Assembly (NCBI RefSeq): GCF_036324505.1
Contig: NC_086362.1
Coordinates: 11,095,043-11,159,042 of the forward strand
Direction: 5' to 3'
DNA length: 64,000 nucleotides
Origin: Eleginops maclovinus
Lineage: Eukaryota > Chordata > Actinopteri > Perciformes > Eleginopidae
Part shown: piece after piece, positions 37,358-47,780 of the stretch
Layout: every line of letters begins with the position of its first letter
Position numbering within the stretch: the stretch's first letter is position 1
Translations under genes and position numbers: made by a program
The notes under the pieces: model-generated
Databases searched by the model: none
Told to the model about the DNA's origin: nothing
What the model saw: only the letters and a program-made list of their open reading frames with translations

Positions 37358-39060
37358 CTGAATCTACCAGAAAAGACATATATATATAATCTAAATAAAC
37401 TCAATTTTATATCACATCAAGATTTATCGAGATTTCACAGACAGATTAGGTGTCAGCCTCCACCTGACCACTGTAGGTTTAGCATTAGTTACACTTACGT
37501 CCTGTGGGACACAAGGCCTTTGTACAAAAAGGAAGCTTCCCACATAGACTGTTGAGACAAATCTAAATCCTCAAGAACACTGGAACACTATATTTTGCTT
37601 TTTCTACAAAACATAGAGCAATATCTGTACAAGGCTCCTACTTAATACCTGCTGACAAATGCATCAGTTATGGAATCATGTATGTATGTTATTAAAAACA
37701 CTGGACTTTGTCTTACAACATGTGCTAATATACCAAATTACAATCAATATGTTATGTGCATTATACTGACTTACAGTCATTTTGTCATCATTCTATGAAT
37801 GTTAAAATGTGTGAATGCTATACCAACACTTTAAACAGATTAAAACAGCAAACATGCTTGAGTCTTATCATGAGTCAATACACACCACAAACAAATGTGA
37901 GATTGGGGTCTCCACAAGTGTTTTTGAAGCAGCTCCATTTGGAAAAAGGAACTTAAGACCGGGTCAAGCAAGGACTCTATCACTGAGGAGAAAGAATACT
38001 TGCTGGTATTCTTAAACTATAGCATGTCATATACTTGTCACTTAACTATAGCAGAGATGAAGATGAAGAGATGAATATTAATTTGGGATTTTCTTTCTAC
38101 ATCGTGTTCAGTGATTTGGCTAAATTGGGTGGTTATTCTGAGTGTAAGAGGTGATAATGTGACATATGAAAGTGTTGCGTAATAAAATATACGCCATGGA
38201 GTTCAAGTAGAAAACCTCCTGCCACCAGCCTGGTCGAGACGCAACTTATCTGATACCTATCAACTGAGGTCTTTTTGAAAGACACTTTCCCCTGTAATTG
38301 ATTGCACAACATACAGTTGTTATCTGTCTCTTCGTGCTAATGTGGACTAGACAGGTCACAGAGGCCTGAGCACAATGTTCTTAATTAAATATGGGCTGTC
38401 ATGTCTAAGAGTATTGTTAAGTATAAGTTCAATTTTGGATTATCCAATTAATCAGAGATTGATGACATTTTAAAGGAAACAAAGTGAGTGATTACACCCT
38501 CCTCCCTTTACAACCATGGGGTAAAACTACGGCCTTACTCCCATTGTCTCAACATACCCATTCTTACCTAAAACAATTTCAATTGTGTAGGATTGTTTTT
38601 TTCTCCTAGTAGGACATGAGCAAAGTTCACTCTGGGTAAATGTAAACCCACTCACTGTCTATAAAATCCCCACACATTCACTTTGACTGGAATAAATGTG
38701 TTTAGTTCTAGCAGGCTGTTTTTGCGTGCTTTATTTCTGTGGTCTTAATCTTGTCCCTCAATCAACTCTCTTGCGAATTGCATGAGATAAACATGAAAAA
38801 ACCGAACTCTCTATTCAGGAAAAGATATCAAGACAGCATAGCGAAAGATTAATGTGTTTGATGGCACATAGCCAGCAAGTGACAATCTAAAGGGCATTAG
38901 TGGACGCCGCACATCAGTTCCTTTCCTCACAGCTTGTGTCCACCTTAATCATCGTCTGGAGTAAGAGAGCTGAAACAGGGAGAAAGAGAGAGTATATGTT
39001 TTTGTTCTGAGGCAGAAAGGCGTGCTCCTGCCTCAGGATGTTGCTTTTAAAGCTGAAGAA
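37358..39060. other. UGT 3' UTR and intergenic sequence
   Basis: AATAAA lies shortly after the stop. The remainder, through about 39060, has no recognisable coding sequence or repeat family. Confidence 0.55.
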
Positions 39061-39201
39061 GTAGGTTTCCTGTGGAGGAAACGATCACAGAATAGACTTG
39101 GTCGAGACACCGTGTTCCCAGCATTTCTTCAGTACAGGTCACCCAGCAGCAGATCGGGCAGCAAGCTTTTGTGCAACACAGTCAATCCTAACCCTTAAGA
39201 G
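39061..39201 (+). other. predicted 5' UTR exon of the GPCR gene
   Basis: The sequence ends CTTAAGAG before GTGAGT at 39202. A good acceptor (CTATCTGCAG) precedes 39286, so one non-coding exon is probable. Its left end is not determined. Confidence 0.4.
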
Positions 39202-39513
39202 GTGAGTGGAAAAAGCTTTGTTGGAATTGCACGGTTTAGCTGCTCATGCTCCTGCTGATTTGAGAATGCTCTCTTCTATCTGCAGGTGTTGTATTCCCTG
39301 ATGGATCCTGGATGCTTTGGAGAATGGTTTACTGACACAACGTTAGCTGACCTTTTCCACAGGAGAATTCATTCATGAAAAGTATGCAAGTGTCTCATAC
39401 TGCATGCAACTTTAGCTAGGGAAAATTTATGAGTATTTCTACACCAAGTCATCGTCCATGTCTAAATAAGGTCACTTCTAGTTTCCTATGTCAGGTCCTT
39501 GACCAACAAAGAC

Positions 39514-40815
39514 ATGTCCAACAAAAGCTGTGAATTCCCGTTAAAAGCGGACATATTTGGCCTGACCTGTATCTACAGCCTGATCTTCTCTTTGGGTCTC
39601 CCAAGCAACTTACTATCTCTATGGGGACTGTACCAACTGAGTCGTTCAGGCGGAGGAGGCTGCCAACTGGTCTACATCCTCAACCTGCTGCTGTCAGACC
39701 TCCTGCAGCTGCTCACCCTGCCACTCTGGATTCTTTATCTCCAAGGTGAGCACAAATGGCCCTATGGCCAGCTAACCTGCGAGCTGGTGGGGTACGTGTT
39801 TTATGTAAACGTCTACGCCAGCGTCATGTTCCTGTGCCTGATAGCGATGGACCGCTGCCTGGCCATCGTGTACCCGTTGAGCAGCCGCAGGATACGGACT
39901 GTTAGGGTGGCCGCGGTGTCCGGTGTGGCTGTTTGGACCCTCACCTTTCTGTTCTGTCTGAGTGGGCTCTTACCGTCAGTGTTTGACTCTGACAGACTGC
40001 TGTGCCTGGAGCAGTACAACATCAGCACCAGATACGCCTACTTCAAGATCACCACCACGGCCCTGGGTTTCATGCTGCCGTGTGCTATTCTTGGGTGAGT
40101 AAATCTTATGTTTTGTAATGTTGTGTAAACCTGTTTACATAATTGTTGATGTATTGTCTTTGTCAAATCTCTGCTTCAGCAAAAGGGAAGTCAAGTATTG
40201 ACCAACCTTAAGTTGTATATTACAATAAAAAATGGTTTCTAATTAAATGTGGGTTAAAAACTGATACATTAACCCAAACCCTAACCTTAACTCATTCTAA
40301 CTAAGACAATTGGTACAATGTCCTATGGGAACATAGAATCATTTTCTAAATTCTGAGTCTTTTAATGTGCAATTTTGCTTCCCTTTAGCTATACATCAGC
40401 CCACATTGGGGTGACACTCCGACGATCTCCTTCTCTGTCTGACCATGAGCGGCACAAAATCATGGGCATCCTAGTTGTGATCACCGTCAACTTCATTGTT
40501 GTGTTTGGACCCTATCACCTTGTGGGCGGATACAGATTTGTTTCCTTTCTGCTGACTGACGACCCATGTGGATTAGAGCATTCCATATTCCTCGTCTATC
40601 GCCTATGCTATGGTCTGACCAGCCTCAACACCCTGCTGGATCCCCTCTTCTACATCTTCCTGTGCACTGATGCCCGGCTAGAGCTGCAGAGATCCCTACC
40701 CTGTTTGGGAAGGGGGCAAAACTCCCGAAAAAAGATTATCCTCAGTACAAGAGCTCACCCAGACAAGAAGAAAGAGACTGAAACTGGTCATAATAATCTT
40801 CTAGGAGGAGTTTAA
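39514..40815 (+). CDS. class A GPCR, P2Y/proton-sensing (GPR132/GPR4/GPR65) type
   Basis: Two coding exons: 39514-40094 and 40389-40815, 335 aa. The start is the first true ATG in the frame. Seven helices can be followed. The N-terminus has an NKS glycosylation site and a Cys; helix 2 has LNLLLSDLLQLLTLPLW; the first loop has KWPYGQLTCEL with the disulfide Cys; helix 3 ends MDRCLAIVYPL (DRC in place of DRY); helix 6 has FGPYHLV; helix 7 has DPLFY instead of NPxxY. These features are shared by the G2A/GPR4/GPR65 group and P2Y-like receptors, and the FxPYH motif fits that group. Which member it is I cannot say. The intron falls at the end of helix 5, where most relatives have none in the coding region. 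It is convergent with ptgdr2. Confidence 0.8.
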
Positions 40816-42621
40816 TTTGGATTTGACTGTAAAGCTTACTCAAAGCAAGTGTGCCACCCAGTGGAAATGCATGGTCACTTTGTTTTCACTTTTTTATTTT
40901 GCCTTTTTACATTAGCCTTTAGAGTGTTGGAACCCCAATTTGCTCAGTTCAGTTTTCCGTTTCAAATCCAGACTTCTCAGATTTTCCACACCCATTGTCA
41001 CCACATAAAGCCAGAGACAATACAGTTGATTCATTTATTTACAACATTTGTTTTTTAGCTAGTTCATGGAAATAGACCAATGCTGGCACTTCACAAAGGT
41101 TTTAATCTCATTTAAACAACAAATAAATATTCATGCTTTGTCACTTGTTTACGCTCACTTATTTCAAACCGCTACGGAAACACGAGCATGGCTGCGGGTA
41201 TATCATTGCAAAATCGGTATTTTCTCTTTTTTTATTTATGTTTATACATTTCACAGCATTAAAACAAAGGAATCACACGTGCAGAATACTATAATGGACA
41301 TATTTCCCTTATTACAAGCTTAATTTGCAAATTTATGAAAAAAAGAAGAGCATAATCTAACTCTAGAATGTTGCTTGTGTCAGTTCCTGCAGATAGTTAT
41401 TACATCTAGCAGGAAACATCGCATGTATCTGTGACTTGTAGTACTAACAGTTTTTACAAAGTGATAAGTAAAGAGAACATTTAGCAAGCATTCAAGTCAA
41501 AATAAGAAAATCATTCAGAAAGCGTTATGTCACTGTGGAGGTGATGAAATGCACTATAAGCATAGGTGTAAGTATTCAGTACTGACTGTAGAGTAATGAT
41601 TAATACATCCTTCTGCTCTCTGTAGAATACAAATCAGTCAGATTGGAAAAAAAATGTGAACAAATCCTCGACACATTGGAAGGACCATGCAATTTACAAA
41701 AAAAAGCCGGAATTCATGAATGGATAATTATAGCAGTGTATGTTGCCATCAGATACAAATAAAGCTACCAAACATGTGTCGAAAATATTGAGGAGGGATG
41801 AACGATTTCCAATGTAAAAGCTCATGTAACATTTATTATAATATACATTGCAACATCACTTACTCCATCAGAACAACAACAACAGCCCAGTGGATTTTAC
41901 TCTACCTTTCAAAAATAATGATATTTGAAATACCTTTTTAATCAATGAATTGTTGCACTTTATGCTTATTTTGTATTTATTTAAAGCATGCCAGGAGCAG
42001 GAGCATTTATACCAACTAAGCTTCCAGGTCAATTGGAAGCATTTCTAAATACATTTCAATTGAATAATGATCTAGTAATATTCTCTTATCTATGTAGGGT
42101 TTTTATTAAGTATTCATTTCATTTAATTCCATGAAATTGTAATGACTTTTGAATAAATGTCACTATTTGTGTTCAAATGAAACCTGCCTGACAATCTACA
42201 AGGCTAGCTAAAAAAAAAACAGTTTCTAGATATGTTTTCGTTGAGACATTTGTGCAAAAGTATTGAGTTTCACTGACTGTAGTTTGACTTTGACTCAAAA
42301 AGAAGCTAGTCAGATGGAAGTTTGGTATTTAAGCATCGACTGTATTTCGACTGTGTTTCCAGCCTGAAGATTGGTGAGTAACAAGGAGTCTTTTGTTGTG
42401 CTGACGACTATTAACAATTAACAAGTATAAGAAACGGCATCAAGAGGAATTTCAAACTATAGCACACAAACAACAACAAATAAAGGCCTGTCTCATAATA
42501 GGCTTCTTTCAAAAAAGTAAACAAAGAAGTAGGGCAACTATAAGAACGTTTAAGGCACACTTTCAGATGGTTCTGGGCAGATTAGCACAATTGTTCTACT
42601 ACTCTACCGGTTCCTCTGCTT
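40816..42621. other. 3' UTRs of the two convergent GPCR genes
   Basis: No coding sequence or clear repeat. The region is AT-rich with several AATAAA-type signals on both strands. Confidence 0.6.
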
Positions 42622-43683
42622 TCAGACACAAGGCTTCAACACAATCTCGGTGGTGCTGATGGAGCTGCGAGCGGTGCTGCGGCGTCGGGCCTGTTCTGCC
42701 AGATCCTCAGCCAGAACAGCCTCCATCACGGCGCTCAGAGAGTGTCTAATCTTCCTGCATAGGTCAGGGCAACTGAACACATACAGAATGGGGTTGAGGA
42801 CACTGTTGAGGAAGCCGATCGTTGCTGAAATTGGGAGGGCCCTGCTTGCGAATTCCTGCGCTGAATGCCCAACGGGTGCCATCACCTCCACGATGATGAA
42901 GATGTGGTATGGAGCCCAGCAGAGGACGAAGCTAACCACCACGGCAATGACCAGCCGAACGAAACGGAAAGGGCGTCGGCAGCCTCTGCGCGCCAAGCCG
43001 ATGTTCACGGCAGCATAGCTCAAGATGATGATCAGTAGAGGGATCAGGAAGGACAGAAAGAGCTTCATAAAGGCCAAGGCCTCCTTCCGCTGATTACACA
43101 AACGTCCAAGATCAAAAGGTTCAGCAGGTAGGAGTCGAGCGTAATTGTAGTAACATAGGATCTTGCCATTATGTAGGTTAACGGTGTCACGGAATATGTA
43201 AAAGGGAACCGTGAAGAGCCCAGCCAAGGTCCAAATCACCCCACATACCTTCCACGCAAGCTGGACGTTCCTGTAGTTCTGCGCCCAGACGGGTCTCAGA
43301 ACCACTAGACAGCGGTCCATAGAAATGGCCGCCAGCAGAAAGCCACTGACAAACATGTTGAGGAAGAATATGGAGGAATGGATGCGGCAGAAGGTCGTGC
43401 CCAATGTCCAGGTGTTTCCGCGGGCCATGTAGAGGGTGAAGAAGGGCAGACAGGCGGTGGCCAGTAGGTCGGAGGCTGCCAGGTTAAGGATCCAGATGCT
43501 GATGACAGAGCGGCGGACATGGAAGCCCACTACTCCGAGGATGAGGATGTTCTCTATGATGCCGATGGAAGAGAACATGCCATGGAGGGAAATGGTGAAC
43601 ATGTTTAAAGAAGTCATCTTGGCCGTTTGGTTTGATAGGGTAATAAGGCTGAGGTTTGCCTTCTGGTTGTAAGGACAGTGCAT
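42622..43683 (-). CDS. ptgdr2: prostaglandin D2 receptor 2 (CRTH2/GPR44)
   Basis: A single coding exon of 353 aa. It matches human PTGDR2 along its length: helix 2 and loop 1 (ASDLLATACLPFFTLYMA, then W.LGTTFC), the block HSSIFFLNMFVSGFLLAAIS, MDRCLVVLRPVWAQN (DRC in place of DRY), VFRDT-like FRDTVNLHNGKILCYYN, helix 6 CWAPYHIF and NPILYVFSCPDL. The N-terminus has NLS and NQT glycosylation sites. The receptor is Gi-coupled, binds prostaglandin D2 and directs migration of eosinophils, basophils and Th2 cells in mammals. An acceptor (CTGTTTTAG) on the minus strand at 43758 shows that the 5' UTR is spliced. A matching donor lies at 52322, beyond the transposon. The C-tail is shorter than in human. 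Confidence 0.93.
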   Translation of the reverse strand: MHCPYNQKANLSLITLSNQTAKMTSLNMFTISLHGMFSSIGIIENILILGVVGFHVRRSVISIWILNLAASDLLATACLPFFTLYMARGNTWTLGTTFCRIHSSIFFLNMFVSGFLLAAISMDRCLVVLRPVWAQNYRNVQLAWKVCGVIWTLAGLFTVPFYIFRDTVNLHNGKILCYYNYARLLPAEPFDLGRLCNQRKEALAFMKLFLSFLIPLLIIILSYAAVNIGLARRGCRRPFRFVRLVIAVVVSFVLCWAPYHIFIIVEVMAPVGHSAQEFASRALPISATIGFLNSVLNPILYVFSCPDLCRKIRHSLSAVMEAVLAEDLAEQARRRSTARSSISTTEIVLKPCV

Positions 43684-44362
43684 CTTGACGGAAAAACGTC
43701 TCGATGTTTCGATGAGCTGATGTTAAAGTTGGACCTTTGTCTTCACGCTGTGGTGATCTAAAACAGAGAGATACATTATAAAACTCAGATGTTATAGGGA
43801 AGTTTAAGCTCTTAACATTACATTACGTTACGAAAACAACGGAAGTTGTTCACGACAAGTATGCATTCTTCAACCCAGTTGTTTTTCATGCTTCAACACA
43901 TTAACAGTATATATGCAAGCAGAGGGGAGAGGAAATTGAATGTGTGAAGTTTGTCAGCTATCTCTAGCTGTTGCATGAAAATTAGGTTTCCTTTAAATAG
44001 GTTGCGCAACCTATAAAAAGTCACATGTGCGCCCAGGAGGTAATGGTTCATCAACAATTGAATAAGGCTTTATGATCAGTAATAAGAGTTAAATTAGAAA
44101 ATGTTTGTTGTTAGTTTAAAACCTAATTTTGAGCTTATTATATATTTACTTAGCTTTAGCGCATTAATACATTATTAATACAATAGATGTATTGATGTTA
44201 ACATAATATAACCAAACAAACAGCACTTATTTTTAAAATTCAAACTATAACAGAAACAATAAAATAAGGCTAGTGCAATTTAAGCAACAGACAGCTATCC
44301 ATGTTTTATTGTATAACTTCAAATTCACTATTTACGTGTGAATCTCAAGTTGAAAAGATGCC

Positions 44363-44368
44363 TGTTTT
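44363..44368. repeat. left target-site duplication
   Basis: TGTTTT directly before the transposon end, repeated exactly at 51935-51940. Confidence 0.85.
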
Positions 44369-44410
44369 TACGGTGGTGTATTGCTATCACACTAAAAAAA
44401 AAAATAATTA

Positions 44411-44592
44411 TCACGTTATAACGTGATATTTTCACGTTATAACGTGAAAATATAATTATCACGTTATAACGTGATATTTTCACGTTATAACGTGAAAATA
44501 TAATTATCACGTTATAACGTGATAATTTCACGTTATAACGTGAAAATATAATTATCATGAAATAACGTGATAATTTCACGTTATAACGTGAA
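44411..44592. repeat. left subterminal palindrome array
   Basis: Seven copies of the palindrome CACGTTATAACGTG, mostly inside TCACGTTATAACGTGA and separated by AAAATATAATTA-type spacers, plus one degenerate copy (CATGAAATAACGTG). Probably transposase-binding sites or a strong foldback; that role is inferred. Confidence 0.9.
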
Positions 44593-44699
44593 AATATCAT
44601 GTTATTTCAAGATAATGACATGGACGAAACAGCGTTCGCTTCAAAGAAATAGCCTATAAAGGAAGTAAAACGTCCCGACGCGCAACCGAATTGCCCGAG

Positions 44700-46832
44700 A
44701 TGGATGTTTCTGATAATATATGCTTTTATTTCCTACTTGGCCTGAGACACTGGGAGATATTGGCATTTCTTAGGATGGACGGAATTATAATAAGCATGCC
44801 AACGCTAAGGAGGCGACTGAAGTTCTTGGGGTTGTTCAGGAGGAAAGCCCAGTCAGACTTGGTGGAAGTCGCGCTCTTCATTCAGGAGCAACTTAACCAT
44901 TATGGAATGTTGCATGGCTACAGGTTTATTCATTTGAAATGCATACAAGCGGGTTTGGTTGTTACTCAGACCACTGTTCGCTGTCTCCTGAAAATTCTCG
45001 ACCCAGAAGGAGTGGAGCTGAGGTTAAGACGTCGTCTGAGACGACGTCGGTACATAAACCCAGGCCCGAACTTCTTATGGCATGTGGATTCATATGACAA
45101 GCTGAAACCATATGGAATATGCATCAATGGCGCAGTGGACGGTTTCTCGCGTATGGTTATATGGCTACACGCGTATTCCACCAGTAGCAATCCTAGGGTC
45201 ATTGCGGGGTACTTTATTGATGAGGTTGACAGCAGGGGCGGCACTCCCTCTCGTGTCCGAACTGATCTGGGCACTGAGAATTGTGTATTGGGGCAAATGC
45301 AACAGTTTCTAAGAGGTACCCATAATGATGCGTTTTCCGAAAGATGCTACATTACCGGTTCGAGTAACCATAATCAAAGAATTGAACAATGGTGGGGATT
45401 TCTGAGAACACACCATGCGCAATATTGGATGAACACATTTCAAGAGCTCAAAGACCAGGATCATTTTTCAGGCGATTTCTTGGACATGAATCTTATTCGG
45501 TTCACGTGCTTGGAAATAATTGAGGTAGGTACAAACCTTGGTTTCCCTGTGTGTTAGGCCTATAGCGTAAAATCTTTAAACCAAACCCTTGCAGGCTGTT
45601 CAAAATTGCGCCCTGGTGGCCAGCAGGCCACCAAAGTCCGAACCTCGGTACCTGTTTAAAAGCTGAAAGTAAATGTACGCTAAATGTCTAAATGGATATA
45701 TTATATTAGTTTCAACTTATGTTTGCCTTGGATAACTGTGATCGTCTATTAGAGAGGGTTGTTGGTGAGATTGGGTCCTCTGCGTCGGAGCGCACTCTGA
45801 GAGCGCATCTCAGCTCTCAGCTGACGAAATACAAGTTCCAGACGGTGTCGCCAAAATGTAATAGGCTTTGAGTGGGGCACAATTGATTGACGAAAGCACT
45901 TTCCCATAGTGATATTTGATTTATCCATTCAATACAATTTAATTTAATACTAAATATGACATATCGCCAAAAGTTCTATATGGTGGGGATAATTATTTTC
46001 CACAATGCTGGTACTGGAGCAGCACCCGTCAGAACTGTTACTTTCTGCCAACATAAATACATTTGGAACTAGAAGCACTCAGAGAGCGCAAACCTCCGTC
46101 AAGACCATGCGGTCACTGATGCCATAGCATCTACACGCCATAACATCTAGACGCTAATGCGGATCTAATCACTTGTTCCTTTTGTCATTTCCAACAACTC
46201 CACAAAATTTCATCAAAATCCGTTCACGACTTTTTGAGTTATCCTGCTGACAAACAGACAAACAAACAGACAGACAAACAAACGTACGCGACCGAAAACC
46301 AAACCTCCTTGACGGAGGTAATCAGCATTATGGTTGTCCCAAGGTTCTAAATAATATATTTTTTCTCAACATGAGTTTGTCTTTGAATGCCTGAATCAAC
46401 AAACAAAAACATTTATTCTGTAGGCTACCACATTGTTATCTAAAGGGGCTGTGTTTGGTCTGAAAAGGGGCCCCTGCATAGTCTAATTTCTAGTCCTTTT
46501 TTCAGAGGGAGCTGCAGCAAGTGGCCCAGCTTTGGAACTGCCACAGAATTCGCCCAAGCAGGAATGCAGTTTCTCCAAGTGGACAACCACTCATATTGTA
46601 CAGCATTCCACAACTGTTTGGCAGTACAGATCACTTGAAAACTGTACGACCTCAACAAGTACAACTATGCCGAGAGGAATGCCTGCCAAGAGGACCATTT
46701 CCATGCGAAGAGACTGTTTTTGATATTTGCTGTCTCGCAATGGCAGAAAATCATCTGCACACACCCTCTACTGCAGAGGAAGCCATTGAACTGTACCTTT
46801 TTTTGCGAGCATCCATCCATACTCTGCTGTAA
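44700..46832 (+). CDS. DDE transposase, IS3-like integrase core (transposon gene)
   Basis: Two exons: 44700-45524 (donor GTAGGT) and 46506-46829 plus stop TAA, joined in phase 0, 383 aa. The N-terminus looks like a helix-turn-helix region (EILAFLRMDG, then TLRRRLKFLGLFRRK). The rve catalytic core has Asp130 in LWHVDSYDKLKPYG, Asp189 in VRTDLGTEN and Glu229 in HNQRIEQWW, a DD39E spacing between the last two. The second exon begins RELQQVAQLWNCHRIRPSRN, a segment that follows the core in related fish proteins. No stop or frameshift is seen. The true start may lie in an upstream exon, but ATG at 44700 gives a complete domain plan. It is expected to cut the element ends and join them to target DNA in the nucleus. 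A nested repeat sits in the intron. Confidence 0.85.
46080..46325. repeat. nested RTE/SINE-like repeat tail in the transposase intron
   Basis: Contains TTCATCAAAATCCGTTCACG, CTTTTTGAGTTATCCTGCTG, ACAAACAGACAAACAAACAG and CCTCCTTGACGGAGGTAAT. I know this as the 3' part of a widespread animal LINE/SINE family. It is inserted inside the intron and so does not break the ORF. Confidence 0.6.
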
Positions 46833-47780
46833 AGGGAGACATACAGACCAAAACACATTTGGGTTGTCTTTTGCCCGTTTTTACCATATGTTCTCTTTCA
46901 GACAGGACAAATAATGTTCAAACTAAGTCTTTATTTTCACTTAACTTTGTGGCAATAGGCATTCTAGCTGTGATTTTTTCCCCTGGTTTACACAATTTAC
47001 CCCATGATTTCTGGAGTATTGATTCAGGACTATAATGTCAACTGTGTTGATTTGTTTTGAACATTTCATATTTGAGGAATAGACAGATCCCAACCATAAT
47101 ATTTTTGTTTTAATTTATTGATCTATTTTGCCTACTGTAGTTTACCAAGTAATGTATAGGCCTACAAGAATTCAGTGTGGTTATGTTTTCTTTTTTTATA
47201 GGATAAAACAAACTTAAATATGACACAAAATAAACTCTTGTGTTTCCCAACATTATGATGCAATATGATCAGTGAAAAAATGAGTGATAAGTGCAAGTCT
47301 ACATTTATTTTGTAGTAACATGTATAGCAACAATTGTAGTATCACATTGCTGCCTTTGGTAACTCATCAACATGTATTACCTGATAAAACAACAGGTCAC
47401 AAGAGTATAGAAATAGATTTGTGCTCAATTAACATTGAAATCAATCGGTCTTGAACTCACAGCACTCTGGAACTCATCAACATGAATTACCTAATAAAAA
47501 AACAAGTTTAGATATAAACAAACAAGAGCAGCACGACCCCATACATATACAGGTATTAAGCATATCGCTCTCTGTGGGAACTCATCAACAGGTTACATAT
47601 GGAAATAGATTTGAGCTCAACTAACATTAAAATCAGTCACACAAAAAAGTGGTAAAATCTTGAGCTCTGCTCTCTGAAACTCAACATGTTGAAAGAAAAA
47701 GGCTTGTTTTGCAAACGATGTGTACCTCCGTCTCTCAAAAATGAACCTGTTACACTGAGACAGATGAGATACATACCACT
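46833..47780. other. space between convergent transposon genes
   Basis: 3' UTRs of the transposase and HECT genes. AATAAA occurs on the + strand at about 47228 and on the minus strand at about 47303. The sequence ACTCATCAACATG recurs three or four times with small changes (47362, 47472, 47580, 47680), a degenerate local repeat. Confidence 0.6.

Noticed and set aside
42650..43018. 122-aa frame on the + strand
   Set aside because: It is antisense to the ptgdr2 coding exon; no independent features.
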